From assembly GCA_963966185.1 (NCBI GenBank), contig CAWZYM010000109.1:617001-681000 (forward strand): DNA of 64,000 bases. Direction: 5' to 3'. Below the pieces are notes generated by a model. The model did not search any database and was not told the origin of the DNA. It worked only from the letters and a program-made list of their open reading frames with translations. Of the stretch, positions 47,970 to 58,975 are shown piece after piece. Origin of the DNA: Rhabditoides inermis (lineage: Eukaryota; Nematoda; Chromadorea; Rhabditida; Rhabditidae). The position numbers and the translations under genes were made by a program. Numbering within the stretch: the stretch's first letter is position 1; each line of letters opens with the position of its first letter.

Positions 47970-47984
47970 TAGCTATCAGCTAGC
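47968..47984. repeat. Inverted repeat GCTAGCT-ATC-AGCTAGC
   Basis: Perfect 7-bp arms with a 3-nt loop. It overlaps the end of the CTCF-like motif by two bases. Confidence 0.75.
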
Positions 47985-48000
47985 GTGACTGGAAACGACA

Positions 48001-48020
48001 CCCACCCACCCACCCACCCA
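48001..48020 (-). repeat. (CCCA)5, minus-strand G-quadruplex-type tract
   Basis: Five CCCA units in a row give TGGG five times on the minus strand. This meets the usual G3N1 rule for a parallel G-quadruplex with single-base loops. Confidence 0.8.
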
Positions 48021-48226
48021 CACGCTGGCCTTTCGCCTAGTGCGAGTGCGAGATCGCTCATAACTTCTTTCGGAGAAAAGATACAAAGATGCCGTCAATT
48101 AGTGATCTGCCCTATGGAACCGTGCGAATCTAACTAACATAAATTGGAAGACTTCACATTGTTGCTAACATGTCCTTTGGATATCGCTACTTGAAAATTC
48201 TGGCGCGAGCCTTATTTTAACCCAAG

Positions 48227-48253
48227 AGAGAGGGCGCTACGCGCCCTCTCTAA
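48227..48253 (+). other. Terminal hairpin plus CTAA, Helitron-like 3' end
   Basis: Arms are AGAGAGGGCGC (48227-48237) and GCGCCCTCTCT (48241-48251) around TAC. CTAA (48250-48253) closes the element and is followed by T of the satellite unit. Rolling-circle elements usually end hairpin then CTRR, though classical ones leave about 10 nt between hairpin and end. Here the hairpin abuts the end. Confidence 0.55.
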
Positions 48254-50144
48254 TTTTCCCAACTGTGATAGGCGGCGGGCAACTCCCCCCCAACATAAAA
48301 CATGAAAAAGTGACCTCTCACTAAAGTGAACAAGATTGTTAGAACAATTTTGAAAAAAAAAAGTTGCCAGGATTCGAACTCGAGAGACGCTTCTAGTAAA
48401 CAGGATCGCTAGCCATTCGGCCACACTGACATGTGTTTGCAGTCACTTTATTTCAAAGGTTGTGATAAAAAAACGACCGAGATCATGTTTTTTTTGTCAT
48501 TTTCACAAACATCAGGGTGTCTTTTTGTCTATCCCAAATTGAGTGTACGCACCATCTCCCACTCTTGAGTCTTCCACGACACGACTGGTGCGTCTTCCAG
48601 ATTCGCGTCTTCGGAAATGCGTCTTCTAGAGTTGCGTCTTCTAGAGTTGCGTCTTCTAGAGTTGCGTCTTCTAGAGTTGCGTCTTCTAGAATTGCGTCTT
48701 CTAGACATGCGTCTTCTATAGTTGCGTCTTCTAGAATTGCGCCTTCCAGAGTTGAGTCAACTGTGCTTGCCACATCTTCTCGAAAAAAACACCTGTGTTA
48801 CATATTTTCCCAACTGTGATAGGCGGCGGGCAACTCCCCCCCCCCACATAAAACATGAAAAAGTGACCTCTCACTAAAGTGAACAAGATTGTTAGAACAA
48901 TTTTGAAAAGAAAAGTTGCCAGGATTCGAACTCGAGAGACGCTCTTAGTAAACAGAATCGCTAGCCATTCGGCCACACTGACATGTGTTTGCGGTCACTT
49001 CATTTCGAAGGTTGTGATAAAAAACGACCGAGATCATGTTTTCGTCAATTTCACAAACATCAGAGTGTGTTTTTGTCTATTCCAAATTGAGTGTACGCAC
49101 CATCTCCCACTCTTGAGTCTCCCACGACACGACTGGTGCGTCTTCCAGATTCGCGTCTTCCGGACATGCGTCTTCTAGAGTTGCGCCTTCTAGAACTGCG
49201 TCTTCTAGAGTTGCGTCTTCTAGAAATGCGTCTTCTATAATTGCGTCTTCTAGAATTGCGCCTTCCAGAGTTGAGTCAACTGTGATTGCCACATCTTCTC
49301 GAAAAAAAACACCTGTGTTACATATTTTCCCAACTGTGATAGGCGGCGGGCAACTCCCTCCCCAACAAAAACATGAAAAAGTGACCTCTCACTAAAGTGA
49401 ACAAGATTGTTAGAACAATTTTGAAAAAAAGTTGCCAGGATTCGAACTCGAGAGACGCTTCTAGTAAACAGAATCGCTAGCCATTCGGCCACACTGACAT
49501 GTGTTTGCGGTCACTTCATTTCGAAGGTTGTGATAAAAAAACGACCGAGATCATGTTTTTTTTGTCATTTTCACAAACACCAGGGTGTCTTTTTGTCTAT
49601 CTAAAAATGAGTGTACGCACCATCTCCCACTCTTGAGTCTCCCACGACACGACTGGTGCGTCTTCTAGATTCGCGTCTTCGGACATGCGTCTTCTAGAGT
49701 TGCGTCTTCTAGAGTTGCGTCTTCTAGAGTTGCGTCTTCTAGAATTGCGTCTTCTAGACATGCGTCTTCTAGAATCGAGTCCACTTTGCTTGCCACATCT
49801 TCTCGAAAAAAACACCTGTGTTACATATTTTCCCAACTGTGATAGGCGGCGGGCAACTCCCCCCCTCCCCAACAAAAACATGAAAAAGTGACCTCTCACT
49901 AAAGTGAACAAGATTGTTAGAACAATTTTGAAAAGAAAAAGTTGCCAGGATTCGAATTCGACGCTTCTAGTAAACAGGATCGCTAGCCATTCGGCCACAC
50001 TGACATGTGTTTGCAGTCACTTTATTTCAAAGGTTGTGATAAAAAAAACGACCGAGATCATGTTTTTTTTTGTCATTTTCACAAACATCAGGGTGTCTTT
50101 TTGTCTATCCCAAATTGAGTGTACGCACCATCTCCCACTCTTGA

Positions 50145-50290
50145 GTCTTCCACGACACGACTGGTGCGTCTTCCAGATTCGCGTCTTCGGAAATGCGTCT
50201 TGCCAGGATTCGAACTCGAGAGACGCTCCTAGTAAACAGAATCGCTAGCCATTCGGCCACACTGACATGTGTTTGCGGTCACTTCATTTC
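50145..50290. repeat. Chimeric unit with ~300-bp deletion
   Basis: AAATGCGTCT at 50191-50200 jumps to TGCCAGGATTCG, the start of a tRNA-like head. Most of the minisatellite, the tail, the linker and the spacer are missing, and successive head landmarks are only about 260 bp apart (50005 and 50267). The junction lies within a short CTTGCC-like match: CTTGCC also occurs at the end of the minisatellite and GTTGCC before the head. The downstream head has no A-run next to it. Confidence 0.85.
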
Positions 50291-51179
50291 GAAGGTTGTG
50301 ATAAAAAACGACCGAGATCATGTTTTTTTGTCATTTTCACAAACATCAGGGTGTCTTTTTGTCTATCCCAAAATGAGTGTACGCACCATCTCCCACTCTT
50401 GAGTCTCCCACGACACGACTGGTGCGTCTTCCAGATTCGCGTCTTCCGGACATGCGTCTTCTAGAGTTGCGCCTTCTAGAACTGCGTCTTCTAGAGTTGC
50501 GTCTTCTAGAAATGCGTCTTCTATAATTGCGTCTTCTAGAATTGCGCCTTCCAGAGTTGAGTCAACTGTGATTGCCACATCTTCTCGAAAAAAAACACCT
50601 GTGTTACATATTTTCCCAACTGTGATAGGCGGCGGGCAACTCCCCCCCAACATAAAACATGAAAAAGTGACCTCTCACTAAAGTGAACAAGATTGTTAGA
50701 ACAATTTTGAAAAGAAAAGTTGCCAGGATTCGAACTCGAGAGACGCTCCTAGTAAACAGAATCGCTAGCCATTCGGCCACACTGACATGTGTTTGCGGTC
50801 ACTTCATTTCGAAGGTTGTGATAAAAAACGACCGAGATCATGTTTTTTGTCATTTTCACAAACATCAGGGTGTCTTTTTGTCTATCCCAAAATGAGTGTA
50901 CGCAACATCTCCCACTCCTGAGTCTCCCACGACACGACTGGTGCGTCTTCCAGATTCGCGTCTTCCGGACATGCGTCTTCTAGAGTTGCGTCTTCTAGAA
51001 CTGCGTCTTCTAGAGTTGCGTCTTCTAGAAATGCGTCTTCTATAAATGCGTTTTCTAAAATTGCGCCTTCCAGAGTTGAGTCAACTGTGCTTGCCACATC
51101 TTCTCGAAAAAAACACCTGTGTTACATATTTTCCCAACTGTGATAGGCGGCGAGCAACTCCCTCCCCAACAAAAACATA

Positions 51180-54100
51180 AAAAAGTGACCTCTTACTGAA
51201 GTGAACAAGATTGTTAGAACAATTTTGAAAAAAAGTTGCCAGGATTCGAACTCGAGAGACGCTTCTAGTAAACAGGATCGCTAGCCATTCGGCCACACTG
51301 ACATGTGTTTGCGGTCACTTCATTTCAAAGGTTGTGCTAAAAATCGACCGAGATCATGTTTTTTTTGTCATTTTCACAAACATCAGAGTGTCTTTTTGTC
51401 TATCCCAAATTGAGTGTACGCACCATCTCCCACTCTTGAGTCTCCCCCGACACGACTGGTGCGTCTTCCAGATTCGCGTCTTCCGGACATGCGTCTTCTA
51501 GAGTTGCGTCTTCTAGAATTGCGTCTTCTAGAAATGCGTCTTCTAGAATAGCGTCTTCTAGAATTGCGTCTTCCAGAGTTGAGTCAACTGTGCTTGCCAC
51601 ATCTTCTCGTAAAAAACACCTGTGTTACATATTTTCCCAACTGTGATAGGCGGCGGCCAACTCACCCCCCCCCCCCCCCCCAACATAAAACATGAAAAAG
51701 TGACCTCTCACTAAAGTGAACAAGATTGTTAGAACAATTTTGAAAAGAAAAAGTTGCCAGGATTCGAATTCGACGCTTCTAGTAAACAGGATCGCTAGCC
51801 ATTCGGCCACACTGACATGTGTTTGCAGTCACTTTATTTCAAAGGTTGTGATAAAAAAACGACCGAGATCATGTTTTTTTTGTCATTTTCAAAAACATCA
51901 GGGTGTCTTTTTGTCTATCCCAAATTGAGTGTACGCACCATCTCCCACTCTTGAGTCTTCCACGACACGACTGGTGCGTCTTCCAGATTCGCGTCTTCGG
52001 ACATGCGTCTTCTAGAGTTGCGTCTTCTAGAGTTGCGTCTTCTAGAGTTGCGTCTTCTAGAATTGCGTCTTCTAGACATGCGTCTTCTAGAATCGAGTCC
52101 ACTTTGCTTGCCACATCTTCTCGAAAAAAAACACCTGTGTTACATATTTTCCCAACTGTGATAGGCGGCGGGCAACTCCCTCCCCAACAAAAACATGAAA
52201 AAGTGACCTCTCACTAAAGTGAACAAGGTTGTTAGAACAATTCAAAAAAAGTTGCCAGGATTCGAACTCGAGAGACGCTTTTAGTAAACAGGATCGCTAG
52301 CCATTCGGCCACACTGACATGTGTTTGCGGTCACTTCATTTCGAAGGTTGTGATAAAAAACGACCGAGATCATGTTTTTTTTTTGTCATTTTCACAAACA
52401 TCAGGGTGTCTTTTTGTCTATCCAAAATTGAGTGTACGCACCATCTCCCACTCTTGAGTCTCCCACGACACGACTGGTGCGTCTTCCAGATTCGCGTCTT
52501 CCGGACATGCGTCTCCTAGAAGTGCGTCTTCTAGAATTGCGTCTTCTAGAGTTGCGTCTTCTAGAGTTGCGTCTTCTAGAATTGCGTCTTCTAGACATGC
52601 GTCTTCTAGAATCGAGTCCACTTTGCTTGCCACATCTTCTCGAAAAAAAACACCCGTGTTACATATTTTCCCAACTGTGATAGGCGGCGGGCAACTCCCT
52701 CCCCAACAAAAACATGAAAAAGTGACCTCTCACTAAAGTTAACAAGAATGTGAGAACAATTTTGAAAAAAAGTTGCCAGGATTCGAACTCGAGAGACGCT
52801 TTTAGTAAACAGGATCGCTAGCCATTCGGCCACACTGAGATGTGTTTGCGGTCACTTCATTTCAAAGGTTGTGCTAAAAAACGACCGAGATCATGTTTTT
52901 TTTGTCATTTTCACAAACATCAGAGTGTCTTTTTGTCTATCCCAAATTGAGTGTACGCACCATCTCCCACTCTTGAGTCTCCCACGACACGACTGGTGCG
53001 TCTTCCAGATTCGCGTCTTCCGGACATGCGTCTTCTAGAGTTGCGTCTTCTAGAATTGCGTCTTCTAGAAATGCGTCTTCTAGAATTGCGTCTTCTAGAA
53101 TTGCGTCTTCCAGAGTTGAGTCAACTGTGCTTGCCACATCTTCTCGTAAAAAACACCTGTGTTACATATTTTGCCAACTGTGATAGGCGGCGGCCAACTC
53201 ACCACCCCCCAACATAAAACATGAAAAAGTGACCTCTCACTAAAGTGAACAAGATTGTTAGAACAATTTTGAAAAGAAAAAGTTGCCAGGATTCGAATTC
53301 GACGCTTCTAGTAAACAGGATCGCTAGCCATTCGGCCACACTGACATGTGTTTGCAGTCACTTTATTTCAAAGGTTGTGATAAAAAAAACGACCGAGATC
53401 ATGTTTTTTTTGTCATTTTCAAAAACATCAGGGTGTCTTTTTGTCTATCCCAAATTGAGTGTACGCACCATCTCCCACTCTTGAGTCTCCCACGACACGA
53501 CTGGTGCGTCTTCCAGATTCGCGTCTTCGGAAATGCGTCTTCTAGAGTTGCGTCTTCTAGAGTTGCGTCTTCTAGAGTTGCGTCTTCTAGAGTTGCGTCT
53601 TCTAGAATTGCGTCTTCTAGACATGCGTCTTCTAGAATCGAGTCCACTTTGCTTGCCACATCTTCTCGAAAAAAAACACCTGTGTTACATATTTTCCCAA
53701 CTGTGATAGGCGGCGGGCAACTCCCTCCCCAACAAAAACATGAAAAAGTGACCTCTCACTAAAGTTAACAAGAATGTGAGAACAATTTTGAAAAAAAAGT
53801 TGCCAGGATTCGAACTCGAGAGACGCTTTTAGTAAACAGGATCGCTAGCCATTCGGCCACACTGAGATGTGTTTGCGGTCACTTCATTTCAAAGGTTGTG
53901 CTGAAAAACGACCGAGATCATGTTTTTTTTGTCATTTTCACAAACATCAGAGTCTCTTTTTGTCTATCCCAAATTGAGTGTACGCACCATCTCCCACTCT
54001 TGAGTCTCCCACGACACGACTGGTGCGTCTTCCAGATTCGCGTCTTCCGGACATGCGTCTTCTAGAGTTGCGTCTTCTAGAATTGCGTCTTCTAGAAATG
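51180..54100. repeat. Segment duplicated at 60.54-63.48 kb (offset ~9.36 kb)
   Basis: Landmarks 51303, 51817, 52319, 52838, 53346 and 53867 map to 60665, 61177, 61696, 62215, 62720 and 63241. Markers are ACTGAAGTGAAC, GCGTCTCCTAGAAGTG, AAAGTTAACAAGAATGTGAG, CACACTGAGATG, TATTTTGCCAACTG and CATTTTCAAAAACATC. The upstream unit 50787 matches 59631 at only about 8844 bp, so the second copy contains one additional unit (60148). Confidence 0.87.
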
Positions 54101-54481
54101 CGTCTTCTAGAATTGCGTCTTCTAGAATTGCGTCTTCCAGAGTTGAGTCAACTGTGCTTGCCACATCTTCTCGTAAAAAACACCTGTGTTACATATTTTG
54201 CCAACTGTGATAGGCGGCGGCCAACTCACCACCCCCCAACATAAAACATGAAAAAGTGACCTCTCACTAAAGTGAACAAGATTGTTAGAACAATTTTGAA
54301 AAGAAAAAGTTGCCAGGATTCGAATTCGACGCTTCTAGTAAACAGGATCGCTAGCCATTCGGCCACACTGACATGTGTTCGCGGTCACTTCATTTCGAAG
54401 GTTGTGATAAAAAACGACCGAGATCATGTTTTTTGTCATTTTCACAAACATCAGGGTGTCTTTTTGTCTATCCCAAAATGA

Positions 54482-57400
54482 GTGTACGCACCATCTCCCA
54501 CTCTTGAGTCTCCCACGACACGACTGGTGCGTCATCCAGATTCGCGTCTTCCGGACATGCGTCTTCTAGAATTGCGTCTTCTAGAAATGCGTCTTCTAGA
54601 GTTGCGTCTTCTAGAGTTGCGTCTTCTAGAAATGTCTTCTAGATTTGCGTCTTCTAGAATTGCGTCTTCCAGAGTTGAGTCAACTGTGCTTGCCACATCT
54701 TCTCGAAAAAAAACACCTGTGTTACATATTTTCCCAACTGTGATAGGCGGCGGGCAACTCCCCCCCCCAACATAAACATGAAAAAGTGACCTCTCACTAA
54801 AGTGAACAAGATTGTTAGAACAATTTTGAAAAGAAAAGTTGCCAGGATTCGAACTCGAGAGACGCTCCTAGTAAACAGAATCGCTAGCCATTCGGCCACA
54901 CTGACATGTGTTCGCGGTCACTTCATTTCGAAGGTTGTGATAAAAAACGACCGAGATCATGTTTTTTGTCATTTTCACAAACATCAGGGTGTCTTTTTGT
55001 CTATCCCAAAATGAGTGTACGCACCATCTCCCACTCTTGAGTCTCCCACGACACGACTGGTGCGTCTTCCAGATTCGCGTCTTCCGGACATGCGTCTTCT
55101 AGAGTTGCGCCTTCTAGAACTACGTCTTCTAGAGTTGCGTCTTCTAGAAATGCGTCTTCTATAATTGCGTATTCTAGAATTTCGCCTTCCAGAGTTGAGT
55201 CAACTGTGATTGCCACATCTTCTCGAAAAAAAACACCTGTGTTACATATTTTCCCAAGTGTGATAGGCGGCGGGCAACTCCCCCCCAACATAAAACATGA
55301 AAAAGTGACCTCTCACTAAAGTGAACAAGATTGTTAGAACAATTTTGAAAAGAAAAGTTGCCAGGATTCGAACTCGAGAGACGCTCCTAGTAAACAGAAT
55401 CGCTAGCCATTCGGCCACACTGACATGTGTTTGCGGTCACTTCATTTCGAAGGTTGTGATAAAAAACGACCGAGATCATGTTTTTTGTCATTTTCACAAA
55501 CATCAGGGTGTCTTTTTGTCTATCCCAAAATGAGTGTACGCAACATCTCCCACTCTTGAGTCTCCCACGACACGACTGGTGCGTCTTCCAGATTCGCGTC
55601 TTCCGGACATGCGTCTTCTAGAGTTGCGTCTTCTAGAACTGCGTCTTCTAGAGTTGCGTCTTCTAGAAATGCGTCTTCTATAGTTGCGTCTTCTAGAATT
55701 GCGCCTTCCAGAGTTGAGTCAACTGTGCTTGCCACATCTTCTCGAAAAAAACACCTGTGTTACATATTTTCCCAACTGTGATAGGCGGCGGGCAACTCCC
55801 CCCCCCAACATAAAACATGAAAAAGTGACCTCTCACTAAAGTGAACAAGATTGTTAGAACAATTTTGAAAAGAAAAGTTGCCAGGATTCGAACTCGAGAG
55901 ACGCTTCTAGTAAACAGGATCGCTAGCCATTCGGCCACACTGACATGTGTTTGCAGTCACTTCATTTCAAAGGTTGTGATAAAAAAACGACCGAGATCAT
56001 GTTTTTTTTGTCATTTTCACAAACATCAGGGTGTCTTTTTGTCTATCCCAAATTGAGTGTACGCACCATCTCCCACTCTTGTTGAGTCTCCCACGACACG
56101 ACTGGTGCGTCATCCAGATTCGCGTCTTCCGGACATGCGTCTTCTAGAATTGCGTCTTCTAGAAATGCGTCTTCTAGAGTTGCGTCTTCTAGAGTTGCGT
56201 CTTCTAGAAATGTCTTCTAGATTTGCGTCTTCTAGAATTGCGTCTTCCAGAGTTGAGTCAACTGTGCTTGCCACATCTTCTCGAAAAAAAACACCTGTGT
56301 TACATATTTTCCCAACTGTGATAGGCGGCGGGCAACTCCCCCCCCCCAACATAAACATGAAAAAGTGACCTCTCACTAAAGTGAACAAGATTGTTAGAAC
56401 AATTTTGAAAAGAAAAGTTGCCAGGATTCGAACTCGAGAGACGCTCCTAGTAAACAGAATCGCTAGCCATTCGGCCACACTGACATGTGTTCGCGGTCAC
56501 TTCATTTCGAAGGTTGTGATAAAAAACGACCGAGATCATGTTTTTTGTCATTTTCACAAACATCAGGGTGTCTTTTTGTCTATCCCAAAATGAGTGTACG
56601 CACCATCTCCCACTCTTGAGTCTCCCACGACACGACTGGTGCGTCTTCCAGATTCGCGTCTTCCGGACATGCGTCTTCTAGAGTTGCGCCTTCTAGAACT
56701 ACGTCTTCTAGAGTTGCGTCTTCTAGAAATGCGTCTTCTATAATTGCGTATTCTAGAATTGCGCCTTCCAGAGTTGAGTCAACTGTGATTGCCACATCTT
56801 CTCGAAAAAAAACACCTGTGTTACATATTTTCCCAAGTGTGATAGGCGGCGGGCAACTCCCCCCCAACATAAAACATGAAAAAGTGACCTCTCACTAAAG
56901 TGAACAAGATTGTTAGAACAATTTTGAAAAGAAAAGTTGCCAGGATTCGAACTCGAGAGACGCTCCTAGTAAACAGAATCGCTAGCCATTCGGCCACACT
57001 GACATGTGTTTGCGGTCACTTCATTTCGAAGGTTGTGATAAAAAACGACCGAGATCATGTTTTTTGTCATTTTCACAAACATCAGGGTGTCTTTTTGTCT
57101 ATCCCAAAATGAGTGTACGCAACATCTCCCACTCTTGAGTCTCCCACGACACGACTGGTGCGTCTTCCAGATTCGCGTCTTCCGGACATGCGTCTTCTAG
57201 AGTTGCGTCTTCTAGAACTGCGTCTTCTAGAGTTGCGTCTTCTAGAAATGCGTCTTCTATAGTTGCGTCTTCTAGAATTGCGCCTTCCAGAGTTGAGTCA
57301 ACTGTGCTTGCCACATCTTCTCGAAAAAAACACCTGTGTTACATATTTTCCCAACTGTGATAGGCGGCGGGCAACTCCCCCCCCCCAACATAAAACATGA

Positions 57401-58975
57401 AAAAGTGACCTCTCACTAAAGTGAACAAGATTGTTAGAACAATTTTGAAAAGAAAAGTTGCCAGGATTCGAACTCGAGAGACGCTTCTAGTAAACAGGAT
57501 CGCTAGCCATTCGGCCACACTGACATGTGTTTGCAGTCACTTCATTTCAAAGGTTGTGATAAAAAAACGACCGAGATCATGTTTTTTTTGTCATTTTCAC
57601 AAACATCAGGGTGTCTTTTTGTCTATCCCAAATTGAGTGTACGCACCATCTCCCACTCTTGTTGAGTCTCCCACGACACGACTGGTGCGTCATCCAGATT
57701 CGCGTCTTCCGGACATGCGTCTTCTAGAATTGCGTCTTCTAGAAATGCGTCTTCTAGAGTTGCGTCTTCTAGAGTTGCGTCTTCTAGAAATGTCTTCTAG
57801 ATTTGCGTCTTCTAGAATTGCGTCTTCCAGAGTTGAGTCAACTGTGCTTGCCACATCTTCTCGAAAAAAAACACCTGTGTTACATATTTTCCCAACTGTG
57901 ATAGGCGGCGGGCAACTCCCCCCCCCCCAACATAAACATGAAAAAGTGACCTCTCACTAAAGTGAACAAGATTGTTAGAACAATTTTGAAAAGAAAAGTT
58001 GCCAGGATTCGAACTCGAGAGACGCTCCTAGTAAACAGAATCGCTAGCCATTCGGCCACACTGACATGTGTTCGCGGTCACTTCATTTCGAAGGTTGTGA
58101 TAAAAAACGACCGAGATCATGTTTTTTGTCATTTTCACAAACATCAGGGTGTCTTTTTGTCTATCCCAAAATGAGTGTACGCACCATCTCCCACTCTTGA
58201 GTCTCCCACGACACGACTGGTGCGTCTTCCAGATTCGCGTCTTCCGGACATGCGTCTTCTAGAGTTGCGCCTTCTAGAACTGCGTCTTCTAGAGTTGCGT
58301 CTTCTAGAAATGCGTCTTCTATAATTGCGTATTCTAGAATTGCGCCTTCCAGAGTTGAGTCAACTGTGATTGCCACATCTTCTCGAAAAAAAACACCTGT
58401 GTTACATATTTTCCCAAGTGTGATAGGCGGCGGGCAACTCCCCCCCCAACATAAAACATGAAAAAGTGACCTCTCACTAAAGTGAACGAGATTGTTAGAA
58501 CAATTTTGAAAAGAAAAGTTGCCAGGATTCGAACTCGAGAGACGCTCCTAGTAAACAGAATCGCTAGCCATTCGGCCACACTGACATGTGTTTGCGGTCA
58601 CTTCATTTCGAAGGTTGTGATAAAAAACGACCGAGATCATGTTTTTTGTCATTTTCACAAACATCAGGGTGTCTTTTTGTCTGTCCCAAAATGAGTGTAC
58701 GCAACATCTCCCACTCTTGAGTCTCCCACGACACGACTGGTGCGTCTTCCAGATTCGCGTCTTCCGGACATGCGTCTTCTAGAGTTGCGTCTTCTAGAAC
58801 TGCGTCTTCTAGAGTTGCGTCTTCTAGAAATGCGTCTTCTATAGTTGCGTCTTCTAGAATTGCGCCTTCCAGAGTTGAGTCAACTGTGCTTGCCACATCT
58901 TCTCGAAAAAAACACCTGTGTTACATATTTTCCCAACTGTGATAGGCGGCGGGCAACTCCCCCCCCCCCCCCAAC
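54482..58975. repeat. Three-unit higher-order repeat, period ~1580 bp, three copies
   Basis: The unit types recur in order at 54373/54906/55425, 55945/56485/57004 and 57525/58066/58586. Type 1 carries GCGTCATCCAG and the shortened AAATGTCTTCTAGATTTG copy. Type 2 carries GTGTTCGCGGTC and CCCAAGTGTGATAGG. Type 3 carries CGCAACATCTCCC. The first copy differs at its 5' edge because it is fused to another unit (TTGCCAGGATTCGAATTCGACG at about 54310). Confidence 0.88.

Larger units (their letters stand above)
45186..48253. mobile_element. Composite 3068-bp insertion splitting one satellite unit
   Basis: The unit reads GTTACATA at 45178-45185 and continues TTTTCCCAACTG from 48254. Joining these gives the GTTACATATTTTCCC found in nearly every unit, so this is a clean insertion with no obvious target duplication (a 1-2 bp T or TT duplication is an alternative parse). 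The right end is a perfect hairpin followed by CTAA, then T. That fits rolling-circle (Helitron-like) elements, which end in a hairpin plus CTRR and insert between A and T. The left end is TTATC, not the canonical TC, and no Rep/helicase gene is present. It may instead be several nested insertions. Confidence 0.6.
47872..48253. other. Non-repetitive right arm of the insertion
   Basis: About 380 bp of complex sequence with no credible ORF. In order it holds TCTCTCC-rich DNA, GCGTGCTCTCGCG, a CTCF-like motif, a 7-bp inverted repeat, (CCCA)5, CGCATAACTTC-style DNA around 48055-48090, and a terminal hairpin. Complex 3' arms after a microsatellite core are known from non-autonomous rolling-circle elements of molluscs and insects. 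I infer the resemblance and have not compared sequences. Confidence 0.55.
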
